Source: Ignavibacteria bacterium (GTDB lineage Bacteria; Bacteroidota; Ignavibacteria; UBA10030). Taken from it: 64,000 nt of DNA. The position numbers and the translations under genes are program-made. The DNA lies in NCBI GenBank assembly GCA_016873805.1, contig VGVZ01000015.1:1-64000 (forward strand), given 5' to 3'. This document shows positions 54,163 to 63,422 of the stretch, piece by piece. The stretch's first letter is position 1, and each line of letters begins with the position of its first letter. The notes beneath the pieces are model-generated. The model was given only the letters and a program-made list of their open reading frames with translations, did not search any database and was not told the origin of the DNA.

Positions 54163-56457
54163 TCATTTCTCCAATCCCATTTTCTTCATCAAGATCAAAA
54201 AGCGGGAGTTCAATGAGAGCGCATCAAGGGCCGGACTATGTACTAAATACTGAAGCTCTGGATTCTTTTCGTCTATCAGCTCACTCAACACTTCCAATGC
54301 TCTGTTGTTGAGCCCGTGAGTGGCAAGGATCTCCACGAGTAGATACTTCCATTCATCAGGCATCTGGAAGCTGCGTAGGTGCCTTGTCAAGCGCCCGGAA
54401 TCCGGGGGCTCTATCAGAAATATCTCGGCCACTTTCGCCGGAGCGCCCGCTCGCCGGACCTCCTCAGCCGCATCTCGAAACTGCCTTTTGAGATAATAGA
54501 GCCTCGTGAGTACCCTGTGAGCACTCGGAAAGACGGGGTCCAGATCCGTCGTCTTCCTGCTCTGTTGAATTGCCTCATCGTACTTTCGGAGACGCGTGAG
54601 TGCCAGTGATACGTTCCCTGCGATGACAGGAGTGAATGGTTCGAGTTCGTATGCGCGCTTCGCTTCCGTCAAGGACGCCTCCAGACTCCCCATCGCTCCC
54701 AGGCACTCTGAATACCATTGATGCGCTGTGGCATATGCCGGGTCAAGTTCGATTGCTCTCTTGAACTCCCGTTCCGCACCCTTCCAATCCCACTTCCAAT
54801 CTTTCAAGATGTTCCCGAGCGAACAATGCGCCTCTGCGAGTTGCGGGTTGATCGCCAATGCTTTCCTGACGCTATTCTCGGCCCGGTCGTACGCCTCCGC
54901 TCTTGAGAGAACCGTGATCCCGTAATAAGGGTAGAGAGCATAGCAATCGGCCAGTCCAACGTGTGCGAGGGCGTAGTTGGGATCCAACGCAACGGCTTGA
55001 TGGAAGAACGATGCAGCGTTTTGGAGGCTTTCCTGTGTTCTCTGTCTCCATTCGTACCTCCCGCGGAGAAACAGGTCGTGTGCGCTGAGACTCTCTGTGG
55101 GCTTCACATGCAATTTCGTCTTCTCCTCCGGTGAAAGGCTAGCTCGAAACGCAAGGGCAATCTTCTCTGCAACATCGGTCTGTATTGCGAACACATCCTT
55201 CATGTCCAGATCGTACGTTTCGGCCCAGATGTGTTCGTCGCTCTCCGCGTCAATCAGTTGGCCCGTAATGCGAACTCGGTCACCCGCCCGACGGACACTA
55301 CCGTCGAGGATGACTGAGACTCCAAGTTCCCGCGCAATCTCCCGAAGACCTTTGTCCGTGCTTTTGTACCGCATGATGGAGGTACGAGAGGTCACCTTGA
55401 GATCGCCAATCTTGGACAGGTTCGTAATGATTTCCTCCGTCACGCCGTCGCTGAAATACTCATCCTGTTTGCTGTCACTCAGATTCTTGAAGGGCAGAAC
55501 GGCAATAGACTTCCGCTCTGCCGACCTTTCTGGCGGTAGGATGTAAACGTAAAACAGGATGGCTCCGAGAATGACAATAGCTGACGCAGCCAACCATAAA
55601 ACCCTCGAGCGCCTAGCAAGAACATGTGCTGGATCTCTTTTCTCCTCCTGAAGCTTTCGGAGCTGCACTATCATGTCCTCGGTCGCTTGGAAGCGTTTCG
55701 CGGGATCCTTTTCGAGGCATCGAACAACAATGGTTTCAAGTGATGTAGGAATGTCAGCCCGTAGCCGCCGAGCCGGAATAGGCTCTTCATTGACAACGGA
55801 ATAAGCCAAAGCAGCTTCGTGGTCTCCCCGGAAGGGCAACTTCCCCGTCAACATCTCGAACAACACAACTCCCAGTGACCAAATATCCGTTTTCTGATCG
55901 ACCTCCAACCCTTGCGCCTGCTCTGGTGACATGTACGCAGCAGTCCCCAACGTCGAGCCAGCTCTTGTCAGCCTCGTCTGACCTCCCGCAAGCTTGGCAA
56001 GTCCGAAATCCAGGATCTTGACTGTTCCATCAGTTGTAATGAAAACGTTCCCCGGTTTGATGTCCCGATGCACAATCCCTTTCTCATGCGCCTTCGACAA
56101 GCCGCTCGCTACGTGAAGCGCAACGTCGACTGCCTCCTTGGCTTGCATTGGCCCTGTCGCGATTCTAGACGTCAAGGATTCACCCTCGTAGCAATCCATC
56201 ACTATGAAAAGGCGTCCGTCGTCTGTCTCATCAATGTCGTGGATTGTGCAGATGTTGTTGTGCTGAAGGGCTGAAGCCGCTTGTGCTTCGTGGATGAACC
56301 GCTGCTTGGCTTCGGCGTCGCGGGTGAGGTCGGGTGGGAGGAATTTTAGAGCGACGGTGCGTTTGAGGCGTGTATCGTGGGCCTTGTACACGACGCCCAT
56401 GCCGCCACTACCAAGCTTTTCCAGTATTTCGTAGTGCGAGATGGTCGTCCCGATCAT
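54163..56457 (-). CDS. Transmembrane Ser/Thr kinase with TolB/cyclase-like domain and TPRs (paralog 4)
   Basis: A 764-residue receptor-like kinase. Kinase domain to about residue 270 (LGSGGMGVVYKAHD, HRDIKPGNVFI, DFGLAKL, TAAYMSPEQAQG), then one membrane helix (VLWLAASAIVILGAILFYVY), a TolB/cyclase-like domain (KSIAVLPFKNLSDSKQDEYF, VTEEIITNLSKIGDLKVTSR, SVRRAGDRVRITGQLIDAES) and a TPR array (LAHVGLADCYALYPYYG, LGNILKDWKWDWKGAEREF). This is the usual full layout for the family; the other three lack the helix. Its 5' end is DNA-identical to paralog 3 and an internal block to paralog 1. GGAGG precedes the ATG. Confidence 0.9.
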   Translation of the reverse strand: MIGTTISHYEILEKLGSGGMGVVYKAHDTRLKRTVALKFLPPDLTRDAEAKQRFIHEAQAASALQHNNICTIHDIDETDDGRLFIVMDCYEGESLTSRIATGPMQAKEAVDVALHVASGLSKAHEKGIVHRDIKPGNVFITTDGTVKILDFGLAKLAGGQTRLTRAGSTLGTAAYMSPEQAQGLEVDQKTDIWSLGVVLFEMLTGKLPFRGDHEAALAYSVVNEEPIPARRLRADIPTSLETIVVRCLEKDPAKRFQATEDMIVQLRKLQEEKRDPAHVLARRSRVLWLAASAIVILGAILFYVYILPPERSAERKSIAVLPFKNLSDSKQDEYFSDGVTEEIITNLSKIGDLKVTSRTSIMRYKSTDKGLREIARELGVSVILDGSVRRAGDRVRITGQLIDAESDEHIWAETYDLDMKDVFAIQTDVAEKIALAFRASLSPEEKTKLHVKPTESLSAHDLFLRGRYEWRQRTQESLQNAASFFHQAVALDPNYALAHVGLADCYALYPYYGITVLSRAEAYDRAENSVRKALAINPQLAEAHCSLGNILKDWKWDWKGAEREFKRAIELDPAYATAHQWYSECLGAMGSLEASLTEAKRAYELEPFTPVIAGNVSLALTRLRKYDEAIQQSRKTTDLDPVFPSAHRVLTRLYYLKRQFRDAAEEVRRAGAPAKVAEIFLIEPPDSGRLTRHLRSFQMPDEWKYLLVEILATHGLNNRALEVLSELIDEKNPELQYLVHSPALDALSLNSRFLILMKKMGLEK

Positions 56458-56789
56458 GACGACCTCCTCTCTGAGGAGACAGCAGCTACAACGGGTGCTT
56501 CATCGGTGCCTAGGGGGAGATGACTACAAAGCTACTACCGTCCGGAGTTAAAAGCAATTGTTGGTTTAAACGGCTGGATTTCGGGCGTTTTTCTAATCGG
56601 CCGCGCCAGAGTCAGAGTCTTGTGCATCATGGCTTCTCATCGTTACTGTCTTGCCTGGTTCAGGCGGTGTGATGCAGGTGCCGCATCACGAAGAAACGAG
56701 TCTAGGAGAGAACGCGGAGGTGTCTCGATGAACGCAAACGAACCGATCTTTGTATCGGGGGGCATGAACCTGCAACTGTTCATGAAAGG

Positions 56790-56823
56790 AAAATGCCGAT
56801 CAACGTTGATTGATCGGCATTTT
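56790..56823 (-). terminator. Hairpin terminator of tRNA-fMet
   Basis: AAAATGCCGATCAA and TTGATCGGCATTTT form a perfect 14-bp stem around a 6-nt loop, beginning 5 nt after the tRNA 3' end on the minus strand. The A/T ends give it the run of U needed for intrinsic termination, and it could work in both directions, also closing off the facing kinase leader. Confidence 0.65.
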
Positions 56824-56828
56824 CGGAG

Positions 56829-56892
<64 letters not shown>

Positions 56893-56901
<9 letters not shown>

Positions 56902-56979
56902 ATGTTGGATCTAATCTTGTCGCTCGGTGAGTGGTGAGCTGCGAGCTTGTCGAGCAGTCGAACCACCCCACCCCGCGAT
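56893..56979. repeat. 87-bp direct repeat R1, overlapping the tRNA 5' end
   Basis: Matches 57148-57234 at 85 of 87 positions, spaced exactly 255 bp. It begins with the tRNA 5' end (CACCCCGCG on the plus strand), runs through GATGTTGGATCTAATCTTG and a TCGACAAGCTCGCAG-type palindromic motif, and ends with another copy of the tRNA 5' end (CCACCCCGCG). Confidence 0.8.
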
Positions 56980-57006
56980 CGTAGAACTGTTCTTCTTTCC
57001 TCTTCT

Positions 57007-57156
57007 GCTTGAACCTGCAACCGGAGTTTACCCGCCGGCTGTCTGGCGGGGGTTATGAGCCCGATCCCGAAGGGACCCCTTCGGGGCGAGCTACTCCGCC
57101 TTCGGCGGACTCCCTGCCTGCCGAAGTGCCTCCGGCGCGCAGGCAGGCACCCCGCG
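57007..57156 (-). pseudogene. Second tRNA-fMet copy shattered by three hairpin insertions
   Basis: Segments of the initiator tRNA occur in order on the minus strand: CGCGGGGTG (57148-57156), GTAGCTCG (57087-57094), TCGGGCTCATAACC (57051-57064) and GGTTGCAGGTTCAAG (ending 57008). Between them lie foreign palindromes: 53 nt replacing the D-arm 5' half (57095-57147), 22 nt between D arm and anticodon arm (57065-57086) and 28 nt in place of CGAA at the anticodon-stem/variable junction (57023-57050). Each is a strong hairpin, for example CCCGAAGGG/CCCTTCGGG. The 3' acceptor strand is gone. It cannot be a functional tRNA. Confidence 0.75.
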
Positions 57157-57234
57157 ATGTTGGATCTAATCTTGCCGCTCGGTGAGTGGTGAGCTGCGAG
57201 CTTGTCGAGCAGTCGAACCACTCCACCCCGCGAT
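57148..57234. repeat. 87-bp direct repeat R2
   Basis: Second copy of R1, two mismatches. Its distal end (57221-57232) is a third tRNA-fMet 5' fragment, CGCGGGGTGGAG on the minus strand, followed by unrelated repeat sequence. The array therefore consists of one intact tRNA and two broken ones. Confidence 0.8.
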
Positions 57235-57405
57235 TTTGAAATCTAGTTAATATACATCCATTTCACGCGAGAGTCAAGAAATCACCCCTACCAAAATCAT
57301 TCTCTTCACGTCTCGGAGCTGCTGTTGCGGCGCGTTGACTTTCGCGCCATTTCGGCCTATATTCATCACAGATTCTTTCTCCAGAATTGCCGGGAAGGAC
57401 GATCA

Positions 57406-57750
57406 ATGATGAAGGGCGGAATGCCAAACATGCAGGCCATGATGAAGCAAGTCCAAAAAATGCAGGAAAAAATGGCCCAGGTTCAGTCTGAACTCGAAAA
57501 GAAGACCGTCACCGCCGAAGCGGGCGGCGGGATGGTAAAGGTCACCGCCAGCGGCAAACAACAGATCGTGAAGATCGAAATCGAACGAGAGGTCATCAAT
57601 CCGGATGACAAAGAGATGCTCGAAGACCTCGTCGTCGCGGCCATCAACAAAGCGCTCGAAAACGCCGCCGCCATGGCACAGGAAGAGATGCAAAAAGCCA
57701 CCGGCGGGATGCTCCCGAATATTCCCGGTCTGAATATCCCCGGATTATGA
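57406..57750 (+). CDS. ybaB: YbaB/EbfC nucleoid-associated protein
   Basis: A 114-residue DNA-binding protein. Family layout is complete: a Met/Gln-rich N-terminal helix ([20 protein letters not shown]), the strand block [40 protein letters not shown], and a flexible Gly/Pro tail ([13 protein letters not shown]). It binds DNA as a dimer and is classically encoded just before recR, as here. ATG 57406 has AAGGA upstream; codons before it do not fit the family. Confidence 0.93.
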   Translation: MMKGGMPNMQAMMKQVQKMQEKMAQVQSELEKKTVTAEAGGGMVKVTASGKQQIVKIEIEREVINPDDKEMLEDLVVAAINKALENAAAMAQEEMQKATGGMLPNIPGLNIPGL

Positions 57751-57790
57751 AACAGTCGTGGGAATCCAGCCAATAGTCACACTTCCACTT

Positions 57791-57829
57791 CCTGCCTGCC
57801 CACCTTCGGCGGGTAAACCGGCAGGCAGG
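57791..57829. repeat. Palindromic repeat CCTGCCTGCC...GGCAGGCAGG
   Basis: A perfect 10-bp stem around a 19-nt loop containing CTTCGGCGGG. The same CCTGCCTGCC/GGCAGGCAGG unit is one of the hairpins inserted in the broken tRNA at 57.1 kb, so the element is mobile or recombinogenic in this genome. It lies in the ybaB-recR spacer. Confidence 0.6.
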
Positions 57830-57907
57830 CGCTCAGTGTGACCAAGGTTGTGTTGGGGATCCCTTGACGATTGCCTCCAATCCCGAATCCTCCAATCATT
57901 CACGTGT

Positions 57908-58507
57908 ATGGCCTACACCGCAGAATCGATCGAACAGCTTGCCGAGCAGTTCGCTCAACTCCCCGGAATCGGACGGAAGACTGCCCATCGCCTTGCACTC
58001 TTCGTGCTGAAGATGAGTCGGGAAGAAGTTGACCGCTTCGCCCATGCCTTGGTCAATGTCAAAGAAAAAGTTCGTTACTGCTCCGTCTGTTCGAACATCA
58101 CGGAACACGATCCTTGCTCGATTTGCTCGAATCCAAAGCGCGATCGCGTGATGATATGCGTGGTTCAGGAACCGCACGACGTGATCGCGATCGAACGGAC
58201 AAACGATTTCAAGGGCCTGTTTCACGTTCTCGGAGGCGCACTCTCGCCCCTTGACGGTGTCGGCCCCGAAGATCTCAGGATCAAAGAACTCCTCCAGCGA
58301 GCATCGCAGTCGGAGATCGAAGAGATTATCCTTGCATTGAATCCCAATGTCGAGGGAGAGGCAACCACGCTCTACCTCTCCAAGCTCCTCAAACCGCTAG
58401 GCGTGAAAGTGACCCGGATTGCGCGCGGTCTCCCGGTAGGATCCGATCTTGAATACGCGGATCAGGCCACGCTGTCGCGAGCCCTCGAAGGCCGTGTTGC
58501 GGTATGA
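57908..58507 (+). CDS. recR: Recombination mediator RecR
   Basis: A 199-residue RecFOR-pathway protein that helps load RecA at gaps. N-terminal helix-hairpin-helix ([20 protein letters not shown]), C4 zinc finger ([16 protein letters not shown]), TOPRIM domain ([17 protein letters not shown] ... YHVLGG-type [20 protein letters not shown]) and the C-terminal [20 protein letters not shown]. Full length for the family. ATG 57908 matches the usual start. Its stop overlaps the next ATG (ATGA at 58504). Confidence 0.96.
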   Translation: MAYTAESIEQLAEQFAQLPGIGRKTAHRLALFVLKMSREEVDRFAHALVNVKEKVRYCSVCSNITEHDPCSICSNPKRDRVMICVVQEPHDVIAIERTNDFKGLFHVLGGALSPLDGVGPEDLRIKELLQRASQSEIEEIILALNPNVEGEATTLYLSKLLKPLGVKVTRIARGLPVGSDLEYADQATLSRALEGRVAV

Positions 58508-59184
58508 AGTCACCTCTGACGCAATACGATCGACCACGGATGACGCGGATGGTACGGATGTTCACGGATAGACAATTCGTACAACGAGCGGTCGTTCCGC
58601 ATACCCTCGTTCTTTGCACGCTGTGTCTCCTGCTGATCAGTCTTGGTGCGTGCAACATCTTCGAAACCCGTACGCCCGAAGATCCCGAACAGGTCAGCTC
58701 CAACTACATCCCCCCCACACAGCCCGATCACGTGTTTACAAACATGACGAACGCATTTCGTGACTTGAACTCGGTGAACTATGCGAAATCGTTTGCCGAC
58801 TCGTCGACATCGGGACGAACCTTTCGATACGAGGCAACACCGCAGGCGCGTTCCCGTTACGCAGGAGTCTTTTCAAACTGGACACGTCAATCGGAGCAGC
58901 AGTATTTTGAGAACATCCGTTCGCGTCTCGCCTTCGGTTCGATCCCGGCGGTGAGCATCAACATGACGGCTCAGACACTGAGCTCCGACACGGCGTTTGT
59001 CGAGGCGACGTACCTGCTGAGCATCCCTCAGCAGAATGCCTCCCCGAAAGAAGCCCGGGGTCGCGCGCACTTCTTCCTTGTCATCGACCGAACCGGCAGC
59101 TGGTCCATCTGGCGATGGATCGATATCGCCACCGCGCCATCCGACATCACCTGGAGCGATATCAAGGGTGAGTTCGGACAATAG
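58504..59184 (+). CDS. Lipoprotein of unknown function
   Basis: A 226-residue lipoprotein. The N-terminus is long and basic, then a hydrophobic segment ends LLLISLGAC, a good lipobox (Cys about residue 50). The mature part reads like a nuclear-transport-factor-2-like fold of the kind used in small structural lipoproteins: [40 protein letters not shown], ending [10 protein letters not shown]. Its ATG overlaps the recR stop, so it is translated with recR. The next gene encodes a second, similar-sized lipoprotein; the two share the WxIxRWxD ending and are likely paralogs. Confidence 0.75.
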   Translation: MKSPLTQYDRPRMTRMVRMFTDRQFVQRAVVPHTLVLCTLCLLLISLGACNIFETRTPEDPEQVSSNYIPPTQPDHVFTNMTNAFRDLNSVNYAKSFADSSTSGRTFRYEATPQARSRYAGVFSNWTRQSEQQYFENIRSRLAFGSIPAVSINMTAQTLSSDTAFVEATYLLSIPQQNASPKEARGRAHFFLVIDRTGSWSIWRWIDIATAPSDITWSDIKGEFGQ

Positions 59185-59202
59185 GGATCGAACGATCGTC
59201 TG

Positions 59203-59712
59203 GTGAAATCCTTCACTCTCATATTGCTCATCGGCCTGATCAACGTATCGTGCAATCCCTTTGCTCCGGAATTGGATACGAGTATCGGCGAGTATGAGTC
59301 CATTCTCGGCGACCAGACGACGGTCGAGGGTGTGTTTGAAAACCTGCGGTACGCGTATACGTTCCGGGATACGACCATCTACGGCCAGCTGTTGAATCCC
59401 AACTATACATTCTTGTATCGCGATTATGACCGGGGAGTCGACATCTCGTGGGGACGGGATGAGGAGATGCGAGTAACGCTTGGACTGTTCCGGAACACCC
59501 AGCGCCTTGATCTGATTTGGAACAACATTATCTCGCGCTCAGACGACTCTCTGGGGATTCGATCAGTGGTAAACAGGAATTTCAATTTGACGGTGACGTT
59601 CAATCCGAGCGACATTGTGCGCGTCGACGGATACGTGAATCTCACCCTCGTCCGATCTCAGCCGGGTGAAAAGTGGATGATCATGCGCTGGCGGGATGAA
59701 TCGAACTTCTAG
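59203..59712 (+). CDS. Lipoprotein, probable paralog of the preceding one
   Basis: A 169-residue lipoprotein starting at GTG 59203 (signal ending LINVSC). The mature part has VEGVFENLRYAYTFRDTTIY, LNPNYTFLYRDYDRGVDISW, RDEEMRVTLGLFRNTQRLDL and ends EKWMIMRWRDESNF. The order of helix then curved strands and the WxIxRWxD-like end match the upstream protein, suggesting two envelope lipoproteins of one family. It leads into ftsX by 24 nt. No enzyme motif. Confidence 0.75.
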   Translation: MKSFTLILLIGLINVSCNPFAPELDTSIGEYESILGDQTTVEGVFENLRYAYTFRDTTIYGQLLNPNYTFLYRDYDRGVDISWGRDEEMRVTLGLFRNTQRLDLIWNNIISRSDDSLGIRSVVNRNFNLTVTFNPSDIVRVDGYVNLTLVRSQPGEKWMIMRWRDESNF

Positions 59713-59735
59713 GAAGGATTGACACGAGGAACCTC

Positions 59736-60617
59736 ATGCAAATCGGCTACATATTGAAAGAAGGGTTTTCGGGATTTCGCCGGGCGAAACTCTCGATGAC
59801 CGCCGCCATCATCACCATCACGATCTCCCTTCTCCTTCTCAGCTCATTCAGCATTCTACTGATCAATGCAAACTCGGTCATCGAATCGCTGCGCGAGAAA
59901 GTGGAAATGGAGGCCTTCCTCTCAGATGCCGTGTCGCGCAAGGAGGCCGACGGAATCAGAGCCCACATCGCCGCACTCGAGGGCGTATCGAGAGTACACT
60001 TTGTGTCAAAAGAGGAAGCTGCGGAGATTTTCAAAGAGGAGTTCGGCGAGGATATCCACCGAGTGCTCGATTTCAATCCGCTCCCTGCTTCCCTGAAGAT
60101 TTTCCTCAGCGAGGGGTATCGAACTGCCGCGAAGGCCGAAGCGATCTATCTCGCAGTCAACCAGATCGCGGGAGTGGAAGACGTTATCTACCGCAAGACA
60201 CTGCTCGAAATGCTTGACCGGCGGGCACAGACGTTTCTCTGGGTCTCTCTCGCCATTGGTGCCTGCATTGCAGTCTCTTCCATCTTCCTCGTGGCGAACA
60301 CCATCCGCCTGGCCATCTACGCGAAGCGGAGAATCATCCAGACGATGAAACTCATCGGTGCGACTCGTTCCTTCATCCGCTTTCCTTTCATCATCGAGGG
60401 ATTGTTCCAGGGGGTGATCGGCGGACTCCTGGCCGCGGGGATCCTCTTTGTCATTTTTGAATATCTCCTCCTCTATGCGGCACTGCCTCTGGAGGATTTC
60501 TTAAAGGTCGATCCTCTCCACTACGGAGTGATCGTCGGGGTTGGCTCACTCCTCGGACTGCTCGGGAGTATCATCTCCATCCGGCGATTCATCGGAGAGC
60601 GCGTCGTTACCGAGTGA
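59736..60617 (+). CDS. ftsX: Cell-division protein FtsX
   Basis: A 293-residue ABC-type permease that, with FtsE, transmits signals to peptidoglycan hydrolases at the septum. One N-terminal helix (LSMTAAIITITISLLLLSSF), a ~115-residue periplasmic domain (VEMEAFLSDAVSRKEADGIR, ASLKIFL), then three helices (IACISSIF-type ACIAVSSIFLVANTIRLAIY, IEGLFQGVIGGLLAAGILFV). RRIIQTMKLIGATRSFIRFP is the conserved coupling helix. FtsE is not in the window. Preceded by AGGAAG. Confidence 0.93.
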   Translation: MQIGYILKEGFSGFRRAKLSMTAAIITITISLLLLSSFSILLINANSVIESLREKVEMEAFLSDAVSRKEADGIRAHIAALEGVSRVHFVSKEEAAEIFKEEFGEDIHRVLDFNPLPASLKIFLSEGYRTAAKAEAIYLAVNQIAGVEDVIYRKTLLEMLDRRAQTFLWVSLAIGACIAVSSIFLVANTIRLAIYAKRRIIQTMKLIGATRSFIRFPFIIEGLFQGVIGGLLAAGILFVIFEYLLLYAALPLEDFLKVDPLHYGVIVGVGSLLGLLGSIISIRRFIGERVVTE

Positions 60618-60789
60618 ATTGACTTTTCCCAGTTTCTTTGATACAATAAGCGCAAATCGCTGGGACATCAGACCCTCCGTGGAGTCCGTTCCCGACCTCA
60701 CAATGCTCTTCACCTCGGCCCTGTTCATTGTGCCTCGCACCCAGCCACCTAAGCGGCTGTAATCTCAACAACAACTTCGATTTCACATC

Positions 60790-61449
60790 ATGAAAAGCTT
60801 AGTGAAATTCTTCCAATCCTCTGTCGGCAAGAAGATCGCGATGAGTTTGAGTGGTCTCTTTCTCTGTACATTCCTCATCGTCCATGTTTCGATCAACCTC
60901 CTTCTCTTCGTGAACGACGGCGGCGCAATGTACAACGAGTATTCCGCCTTCATGTCATCCAACGTGATCATCCGAACGATCGAGATTGTCCTGTTCCTCG
61001 GCATCGTAATTCACATGATCAGCGGCGTTTGGGTGTGGCTGAAGAACAGAGCATCCCGGCCGATCGGCTACGATACGTACAAGCTCTCCGACAACGCGCC
61101 GCTCTCCTCTCGTACCCCCATGCTCACCACGAGCGCGGCCCTCGTCGGTTTCTTCCTTGTCTCACACCTGATTACGTTCTGGATACCGACCCGTTTCGGG
61201 GCGGAGCACAAGTTGCCGTATGTCATGGTCTCGGAAGCGTTTTCGGATCCGACGCTTGGGATCTTCTACATCATTGCCGTCGCCTTCCTCGGTTTTCATT
61301 TGAAGCATGGTTTTCAGGCCTCATTCCAAACACTCGGCCTCAAGACGAAGCGATACCTCTGGCTCATTCAGTCGCTCGCGGTGATATTCTGGTTGTTGAT
61401 TCCGCTGGCATTCGCGGCAATGCCGGCATATTTCCTCTGGTTCAGGTAG
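60790..61449 (+). CDS. sdhC: Succinate dehydrogenase cytochrome b subunit (b558 type)
   Basis: A 219-residue membrane anchor with five helices: KKIAMSLSGLFLCTFLIVHV, EIVLFLGIVIHMISGVWVWL, LVGFFLVSHLITFWIPTRFG, IFYIIAVAFLGFHLKHGFQA and LIQSLAVIFWLLIPLAFAAM. Histidines in HVSIN, VIHMIS, SHLIT and HLKHGF are placed to bind two hemes b, as in the Bacillus-type single-subunit anchor. With sdhA and sdhB downstream it forms a three-subunit menaquinone-linked complex II with no sdhD. Confidence 0.93.
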   Translation: MKSLVKFFQSSVGKKIAMSLSGLFLCTFLIVHVSINLLLFVNDGGAMYNEYSAFMSSNVIIRTIEIVLFLGIVIHMISGVWVWLKNRASRPIGYDTYKLSDNAPLSSRTPMLTTSAALVGFFLVSHLITFWIPTRFGAEHKLPYVMVSEAFSDPTLGIFYIIAVAFLGFHLKHGFQASFQTLGLKTKRYLWLIQSLAVIFWLLIPLAFAAMPAYFLWFR

Positions 61450-61508
61450 TCATGCTCCGAAGGGTGCACCACAGCCCCACTTCCACAAGAACGAGGAGTT
61501 GAACGACA

Positions 61509-63422
61509 ATGAAGTTAGAATCCAAAATCCCCGCCGGCCCCATCGAGAAAAAATGGGATGACCACCGTTTCAATCTGAAGCTGGTGAATCCGGCGAACAA
61601 GCGGAAGTACACGATCATCGTGGTGGGAACAGGATTGGCCGGTGCCTCCGCGGCGGCGAGCTTTGGTGAACTCGGATACAACGTGCTCGCGTTTTCGTAC
61701 CACGAATCGCCGCGCCGCGCGCACAGCATCGCGGCGCAGGGCGGCATCAACGCACCGAAGAATTACGCCAACGACGGTGACAGCATCTACCGACTCTTCT
61801 ATGATACCGTAAAGGGAGGTGACTACCGGGCGCGCGAAGCAAACGTCTATCGCCTTGCGCAGGTCAGCAACAGCATCATCGATCAATGTGTCGCGCAGGG
61901 GGTCCCCTTTGCCCGTGACTATGCGGGATATCTCGACAACCGATCGTTCGGAGGCGCTCAGGTCTCTCGCACATTCTACGCGCGCAGCCAGACCGGACAA
62001 CAGCTTCTCCTCGGAGCATACTCGGCGCTCAGCCGGCAAATCGGAGAAGGCCAAGTGAAGTTCTTTTCCCGGCGAGAAATGGTTGATCTGGTTCTCGTCG
62101 ATGGGATGGCGCGTGGAATCGTCGTTCGGAATCTCGTCACCGGAGAGCTCGAATCGTACGCCGCGGATGCCGTTGTCCTTGCAACCGGTGGATATGGCAA
62201 CGTCTTCTATCTTTCGACGAACGCGAAAGCATGCAACGCCACCGCGGTATGGAGGGCGTACAAGAAGGGGGCCCTGTTCGGCAACCCGTGCTTCACACAG
62301 ATCCACCCAACGTGCATTCCGGTCGGCGGCGACTATCAATCGAAGCTCACCCTGATGAGCGAATCGTTGAGAAACGACGGGCGGATCTGGGTTCCGAAGA
62401 AACAGGGAGACACGCGCAAGGCCACCGATATTCCCGAAGAGGAGCGAGACTACTACCTCGAACGCCTCTATCCCTCATTCGGAAATCTCGTTCCGCGCGA
62501 TGTCGCATCCCGGCGAGCCAAGGAGATGTGCGACAAGGGGCATGGCGTTGGCCCATCGAAAATGGCGGTTTACCTCGATTTCGCCGACGCCATCAGGCGC
62601 AACGGCAAGGCATGGATCGAAGAGAAGTACGGGAATCTCTTCGACATGTATCACGAGATCACTGCGGAGGATCCGTACAAAACACCGATGCGTATCTATC
62701 CCGCCGTACACTACACGATGGGTGGATTGTGGGTTGACTACAACCTCATGAGTAACATCCCCGGACTCTACGTGATCGGCGAAGCGAATTTTTCGGATCA
62801 CGGGGCCAATCGACTCGGTGCCAGCGCGCTCATGCAAGGACTCGCCGACGGGTATTTTATCATTCCGTATACGATCGGCGATTATCTCGCGTCGACGAAG
62901 TTCAAGCCGGTCAAGACCGACGATCCGCCGTTCCGGGAAAGCACGAAAACAATCAACGACATGGTGAACAAGCTGATGTCGATCCAGGGAACGCGCACGG
63001 TGGATGATTTTCACAAGGATCTGGGAAAGATCATGTGGGAATATGTGGGGATGGGACGCAGCGAGAAAGGATTGAAGAAGGCATTGAAATTTATCCCCGA
63101 GCTCCGGAAAGAATTCTGGTCTGACGTAAAGGTGACAGGAAAAGAGAACGATCTCAACGCGGAATTGGAGAAGGCCGGACGGGTCGCGGACTATCTCGAG
63201 CTTGGCGAGCTAATGGCCCTCGATGCCCTGAACCGATCGGAATCGTGCGGCGGACATTTTCGCGAAGAACATCAGACGGAAGAAGGCGAAGCGAAGCGGA
63301 ACGACAAGAAATTCTCGTATGTCGCCGCGTGGGAATTCAAGGGAGAGAACAAGAAACCGGCGCTTCAGAAGGAAGCACTCGAATTTGAATACGTGAAACC
63401 ATCTCAGAGGAGCTACAAGTAA
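61509..63422 (+). CDS. sdhA: Succinate dehydrogenase/fumarate reductase flavoprotein subunit
   Basis: A 637-residue catalytic subunit. FAD-binding [20 protein letters not shown], the flavinylation histidine in [11 protein letters not shown], the substrate-site segments QIHPTCIP and [15 protein letters not shown], capping-domain arginine in [12 protein letters not shown], and [11 protein letters not shown]. It oxidises succinate and passes electrons to SdhB. A short ORF-free spacer follows sdhC. Its TAA overlaps the sdhB start (TAATG), so the two are translated together. Confidence 0.96.
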   Translation: MKLESKIPAGPIEKKWDDHRFNLKLVNPANKRKYTIIVVGTGLAGASAAASFGELGYNVLAFSYHESPRRAHSIAAQGGINAPKNYANDGDSIYRLFYDTVKGGDYRAREANVYRLAQVSNSIIDQCVAQGVPFARDYAGYLDNRSFGGAQVSRTFYARSQTGQQLLLGAYSALSRQIGEGQVKFFSRREMVDLVLVDGMARGIVVRNLVTGELESYAADAVVLATGGYGNVFYLSTNAKACNATAVWRAYKKGALFGNPCFTQIHPTCIPVGGDYQSKLTLMSESLRNDGRIWVPKKQGDTRKATDIPEEERDYYLERLYPSFGNLVPRDVASRRAKEMCDKGHGVGPSKMAVYLDFADAIRRNGKAWIEEKYGNLFDMYHEITAEDPYKTPMRIYPAVHYTMGGLWVDYNLMSNIPGLYVIGEANFSDHGANRLGASALMQGLADGYFIIPYTIGDYLASTKFKPVKTDDPPFRESTKTINDMVNKLMSIQGTRTVDDFHKDLGKIMWEYVGMGRSEKGLKKALKFIPELRKEFWSDVKVTGKENDLNAELEKAGRVADYLELGELMALDALNRSESCGGHFREEHQTEEGEAKRNDKKFSYVAAWEFKGENKKPALQKEALEFEYVKPSQRSYK

